The notes below the pieces were generated by a model, which was not told the DNA's origin, ran no database searches, and saw only the letters and a list, made by a program, of their open reading frames with translations. Of a DNA stretch of 35,502 nucleotides, positions 31,980 to 35,502 are shown in pieces (positions within the stretch are counted from its first letter, which is position 1; the number at the start of each line of letters is the position of its first letter). Source of the stretch: Oscillospiraceae bacterium (GTDB lineage Bacteria; Bacillota; Clostridia; Oscillospirales; Oscillospiraceae); NCBI GenBank assembly GCA_015067935.1, contig SVLL01000015.1:1-35502 (forward strand), read 5' to 3'. Made by a program: the position numbers and the translations under genes.

Positions 31980-34232
31980 TTGCGCAAATTGATGTGGTTT
32001 ACCATAGGCTTCGGTGCCGCCTGTCTATTGGCGGCACTGCTGTATAGCCCGTGGCTCGTCCTTGGATTTGGCGCAATGATGATCTGCGCCGGAGTGCTGG
32101 TTATTCTGATGAAACGGTGGGAAATGTGTAAGCTGCCTTTCCTTCTTGTGCTGGGGTGTGCAATGGGACTTTTGTGGTTCGCACTCTATGACCAGCTCTT
32201 CGTCACACTTCCCCGGATGGCGGATGGGAAAAGTCTGAATGTCAGCATAGAAGCTGCAGATTACAGTGTTGCAAATAAAAGCGGCATTTCTGTTGAAGGT
32301 ACTGTGGTTTTGTCGGACAAGGAGTACCGCGTTAAAGCCTATTTAAACGGAAACACAGAAATTGCACCCGGTGATCTGCTGCGCAGTACTTTCCGTTTTC
32401 GTGTGACCACTGAAGGCGGTATGCAGGACCCGACCAATCATCGCACAGAGGGGATCTTCCTGCTGGCGTATGCTTCCGGTTCTGTTGAAGTTACAAAAGC
32501 GGAAGAAGTTGCAGCAAAACACTACCCAGCCATTTGGCGCAGGCAGTTGTTGGACCGCATCCACGAAGTTCTACCCGGCAAAGCCGGGGATTTCGGGGCG
32601 GCATTGCTGCTTGGCGACCGCAGCGGAATTACCTATGAAATGAATACGGCTTTCAAGGTTAGCGGAATCAGCCATGTGATTGCGGTATCCGGTCTGCATG
32701 TTTCCATTGTATTTGGCCTGATTTATACGCTGTTGGCCCGCCGACGGGTGCTATCCTGCCTGATTTGTATCCCGGTACTGTTTCTCTTTGCAGCCATTGC
32801 CGGATTTACACCGTCCATCACAAGAGCCTGTATTATGCAATCGCTGATGCTGATTGCAATGCTTTTTGATCGGGAATACGACGGCCCGACTGCGTTGTCC
32901 TTTGCGGTATTGGTGATGCTGGCAGCAAATCCTTTAACAGTGCTGTCCGTCAGTTTCCAGCTTTCTGTGGGATGTATGGCAGGTATTTTCCTGTTTTCTG
33001 AGCCCATTCGTCGGTATTTGCACAGATTTGCGGAATCTGCACCCATCAAGGGGAAGAAAGCATTGGAAAGGCTGTGCAAAGCCATTGCCTCCTCAGTTTC
33101 GGTATCTCTGAGTGCGAGCATTGTGACCACACCGCTGGTGGCATACTATTTCGGCTGCATCAGCACGGTAAGCATATTGACAAACCTCTTGGTCCTGTGG
33201 ATTATCAGCTTTATCTTTTACGGAATTATCCTTTGTCTGTTAGTGAGTATTGCAAGTATATGGCTTGCGCAGCTGCTGGGAAGTATTATCGCATTGCCCG
33301 TTTGGTTTGTGCTGACAATTGCAGACCTGCTTTCCCACCTGCCGATGGCGGCACTGTATACGGAGAATATCTATGCGGTTGTGTGGCTGATCGGTGTATA
33401 TGCGCTGCTTGCTATCTTTCTTTGCCAGCGCAAGAAAATGCCAATGCTGCTTGTTGCCTGTTCGGTTTTTACTCTGCTTTTGACATTCGCCCTTTCGTGG
33501 CTGGAACCTGTAACCGATGATTTCCGTGTGACAATGCTGGATGTGGGGCAGGGGCAGAGCATTTTACTGCAAAGCGACGGCAAGTGTTTTTTGGTGGATT
33601 GCGGCGGTGATTACGATGAAAAAGCGGCTGATGCAGCGGCTGAGAATTTGTTGAGTCAGGGCATTGCCCGCTTAGATGGCATTATTTTGACTCACTACGA
33701 TGATGATCACGCCGGCGGTGTTGCCCATTTGCTGACCCGGGTCAAAAGTGACCGGCTTTTGCTTCCTTACATTCCGGCGGATATACAGCGGGGTCTATTC
33801 CTTGCAGAAAGGACCGACGGCATAGTTGAATTTATCAGTTGTGACCGGGAATTTACCTTCGGTGAGACAAGAATGACGATTTTCGCGCCAATTTCAGCCG
33901 ATTCCGGCAATGAAAGTAGCATCTGCATCTTGTTCCAACGGCAAGATTGTGGTATACTGATTACCGGTGACCGGGGTTTTGTCGGAGAAGCTGCATTGCT
34001 GGCAAGCCACAATTTGCCGAAGGTGGACATTTTGGTTGCCGGGCATCACGGCTCTGCAGGCTCCACCTCGGAGGAACTGCTCAATACCGTAGATCCCAAT
34101 TATGTGTGGATATCCGTAGGGGAAGACAATCGCTACGGACATCCGGCAGAAGAGCTGTTACAGCGACTAGAGGAAACAATGTGCGACATTTATCGCACAG
34201 ACATACACGGAACAGTTATTTTCAGGAGGTGA
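31980..34232 (+). CDS. comEC: DNA internalization competence protein ComEC/Rec2 homologue
   Basis: The membrane channel through which transforming DNA enters the cytoplasm. The 750 residues comprise an N-terminal membrane/OB-like region, a competence domain with many helices (VIAVSGLHVSIVFGLIYTLL, then GFTPSITRACIMQSLMLIAML), and a C-terminal metallo-beta-lactamase-like domain (LDVGQGQSILL, DCGGD, and HYDDDHAGG with H572, D574, D575, D576, H577). The start is TTG after AAGGAGGAGAGC. No other competence genes are visible here, so competence itself is not shown. The stop is six bases before holA, an order known from B. subtilis. Confidence 0.95.
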   Translation: MRKLMWFTIGFGAACLLAALLYSPWLVLGFGAMMICAGVLVILMKRWEMCKLPFLLVLGCAMGLLWFALYDQLFVTLPRMADGKSLNVSIEAADYSVANKSGISVEGTVVLSDKEYRVKAYLNGNTEIAPGDLLRSTFRFRVTTEGGMQDPTNHRTEGIFLLAYASGSVEVTKAEEVAAKHYPAIWRRQLLDRIHEVLPGKAGDFGAALLLGDRSGITYEMNTAFKVSGISHVIAVSGLHVSIVFGLIYTLLARRRVLSCLICIPVLFLFAAIAGFTPSITRACIMQSLMLIAMLFDREYDGPTALSFAVLVMLAANPLTVLSVSFQLSVGCMAGIFLFSEPIRRYLHRFAESAPIKGKKALERLCKAIASSVSVSLSASIVTTPLVAYYFGCISTVSILTNLLVLWIISFIFYGIILCLLVSIASIWLAQLLGSIIALPVWFVLTIADLLSHLPMAALYTENIYAVVWLIGVYALLAIFLCQRKKMPMLLVACSVFTLLLTFALSWLEPVTDDFRVTMLDVGQGQSILLQSDGKCFLVDCGGDYDEKAADAAAENLLSQGIARLDGIILTHYDDDHAGGVAHLLTRVKSDRLLLPYIPADIQRGLFLAERTDGIVEFISCDREFTFGETRMTIFAPISADSGNESSICILFQRQDCGILITGDRGFVGEAALLASHNLPKVDILVAGHHGSAGSTSEELLNTVDPNYVWISVGEDNRYGHPAEELLQRLEETMCDIYRTDIHGTVIFRR

Positions 34233-34237
34233 GGACC

Positions 34238-35278
34238 GTGGCAAAGCAACAAGAAAAGCAGGATACCCTGCAGGAGCTTAAGCAGGCTCTGAAGGAGAAA
34301 GATCCGGGAAGGCTCTACATTTTCCACGGTGAAGAAACCTTTCTGTTACATCATTATCTTGGTCAGCTGAAGAAATTGCTGATCGATGAGCTGACCGAAT
34401 CCTTTAATTTCCACAGACTCACCAACGAGAGCTTTGACCTGCAGATGTTTGCCGATGCGGTGGAGAATCTGCCGATGATGGCAGAACGCACGATGGTGCA
34501 GGTGGACGATATCGACCTGTTTAAAATGAACGAGACAGACCGAAATCGGATGGGGGAGATTCTGGACGACATTCCCGACTACTGCACAGTTGTATTTACC
34601 TATGAAACTGCCTCGTGGAACCCTGATAAACGGTTTAAGAGATTGTGGGATCCCATCGCGGAAAATGCGGCAATTGTGGAATTTGCCAAGCAGGAACAGC
34701 GGGATCTGATTGCGTGGATCACCCGGCACTTTCTGGCGAACCAAAAGCGCATCAGCAGCAATCTTTGCATTTACCTGATCGAGCTGACCGGCGGTACTAT
34801 GACCGCACTCAACGGAGAAATCAATAAGATCTGCGCCTATTCCGGCTCTGAGGAAATCTGCAGGGCCGACATTGATGCAGTGGTAGAGCCGGTGCTGGAT
34901 GCGGTTGTCTATCAGATGACGGATTTTCTGGGACAAAAGCAGTACGCCAAGGCCTTGGAAAAGCTCCATCAGCTGCTGAAAATGCAGCAGGAGCCGTTGG
35001 CAATACTGGGTGCGATCGGTTCTCATTTGCGAAAAATCAGTACAGCTCGGGTACTGGTGGACAACGGAAGGCAGGTATCGGAGCTGATGAGCCTTTATCC
35101 CGGGCTCAAGAACTATCCTGCCGGCAAGATCATGGATTCCGCACGGAGGTTCAGTCCGGACTTTTGCAAGCGAGCTGCCGAGCTGGTTCTGGAAACGGAC
35201 TACCGGATCAAGACCTCCTTTGATACGCCTGAGCGGTTGTTGGAGCTGCTGCTTTTGCAGCTGGCACAGGGGGCGTAA
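34238..35278 (+). CDS. holA: DNA polymerase III delta subunit
   Basis: The delta subunit opens the beta sliding clamp in the clamp-loader complex. The 346-residue protein fits the family: an N-terminal AAA+-like domain (PGRLYIFHGEETFLLHHYLGQLKKLL, then NLPMMAERTMVQVDDIDLF), a middle helical segment (LIELTGGTMTALNGEINKICAY), and a C-terminal collar domain (KALEKLHQLLKMQQEPLAILGAIGSHLRKI). The start is taken as GTG at 34238, right after AGGAGGTGAGGACC; an earlier in-frame start at 34106 lies inside comEC and lacks a ribosome site. It abuts the next gene with one base between stop and start. Confidence 0.94.
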   Translation: MAKQQEKQDTLQELKQALKEKDPGRLYIFHGEETFLLHHYLGQLKKLLIDELTESFNFHRLTNESFDLQMFADAVENLPMMAERTMVQVDDIDLFKMNETDRNRMGEILDDIPDYCTVVFTYETASWNPDKRFKRLWDPIAENAAIVEFAKQEQRDLIAWITRHFLANQKRISSNLCIYLIELTGGTMTALNGEINKICAYSGSEEICRADIDAVVEPVLDAVVYQMTDFLGQKQYAKALEKLHQLLKMQQEPLAILGAIGSHLRKISTARVLVDNGRQVSELMSLYPGLKNYPAGKIMDSARRFSPDFCKRAAELVLETDYRIKTSFDTPERLLELLLLQLAQGA

Positions 35279-35279
35279 T

Positions 35280-35502
35280 ATGGTCAGAATCAAGGAAGCG
35301 ATTCTGGTGGAGGGGCGTTATGATAAGAACACCCTGAGCCAAATCGTAGATGCACCCATATTTGAGTCGTCCGGTTTCGGCATCTTTAAAAATAAGGCAC
35401 AACTGGACTTGCTTCGCCGGGTGGCACAGGTGCGTGGCCTGATCGTATTCACCGATGCGGATGGTGCGGGCTTTGTGATCCGCAATCATATCAAATCCGC
35501 CA
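35280..35502 (+). CDS. TOPRIM-domain protein, ribonuclease M5-like (3' end beyond window)
   Basis: Only the first 74 residues are inside the window. They read as a TOPRIM domain: the N-terminal glutamate motif AILVEGRYDKNTL and the aspartate motif FTDADGAG, spaced like those of RNase M5, which matures 5S rRNA. RNase M5 usually begins KIKEVIVVEGKDD, and this is a close relative or a Clostridial DUF4093-type variant. The stop of holA and this ATG are separated by one base (TAATATGG). The product cannot be finalised without the missing 3' part. Confidence 0.75.
   Translation, partial: MVRIKEAILVEGRYDKNTLSQIVDAPIFESSGFGIFKNKAQLDLLRRVAQVRGLIVFTDADGAGFVIRNHIKSA

Noticed and set aside
34106-34237. 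Earlier start of holA inside comEC
   Set aside because: The extra 44 residues are the comEC 3' end in another frame, and the GTG at 34238 has a strong ribosome site.
1-35502. tRNA, rRNA, CRISPR, insertion sequence or prophage elements
   Set aside because: No repeat-spacer pattern, transposase, integrase or phage gene, and no tRNA cloverleaf was noticed on reading both strands by eye.

Overview
The window is a gene-dense stretch of bacterial chromosome. It looks like a low-to-moderate GC Gram-positive anaerobe of the Clostridia, probably near the Oscillospirales. The support is Shine-Dalgarno sites close to AGGAGG before most genes, sigma-A type promoters, a T-box leader, the Firmicutes-style neighbourhoods rplS-lepB-rbgA-rnhB, tig-clpP-clpX-lon-engB and comEC-holA-(RNase M5-like), and a glutamate mutase pathway typical of amino-acid-fermenting clostridia. 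The genus is not resolvable from this sequence alone. No tRNA, rRNA, insertion sequence, prophage or CRISPR array was seen, and no stretch above about 300 bases lacks a gene or RNA leader.

Region 1 (1-6131) is glutamate fermentation by the 3-methylaspartate route. The window opens inside a class I fumarase/mesaconase beta-type gene that appears to carry a one-base frameshift. Next come a GntR-family regulator and the run glmS-glmL-glmE-mal: the B12 subunit, reactivase and catalytic subunit of glutamate mutase, then methylaspartate ammonia-lyase. The regulator's promoter and the glmS promoter share a near-identical 17-bp motif, a good candidate operator.

Region 2 (6163-11875) runs from ribosomal protein L19 through signal peptidase I, RbgA, RNase HII, a YraN-type protein and an M19 dipeptidase to a threonine-synthase-like protein lacking the PLP lysine motif, and a metallophosphoesterase. 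Many of these genes overlap or abut, so most are probably co-transcribed.

Region 3 (11918-18334) is the protein quality-control block: trigger factor, ClpP, ClpX, Lon and the GTPase EngB. Region 4 (18334-19883) holds a minus-strand pair (TSCPD protein and a DUF3592-like membrane protein) divergent from a TepA/ClpP-like protease. Region 5 (19900-24979) has a divergent UppP homologue, an FtsK/SpoIIIE translocase, an ECF transporter S component and a nucleoside phosphorylase.

Region 6 (24980-26812) is the most accessory-looking part: an A+T-richer lipoprotein gene bracketed by similar 26-bp sequences, then an EamA transporter on the minus strand. Region 7 (26861-35502) contains oligoendopeptidase F coupled to a small unknown gene, an alanine T-box leader with alaS, then comEC, holA and the start of a TOPRIM (RNase M5-like) gene cut by the window end.

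Most of the window is conserved core genome. No wholly new multi-gene system was found. The best leads are the candidate GntR operators over the glutamate mutase operon, the fumarase-like frameshift, two homologues with altered active sites (ThrC-like and UppP-like), and the lipoprotein islet.
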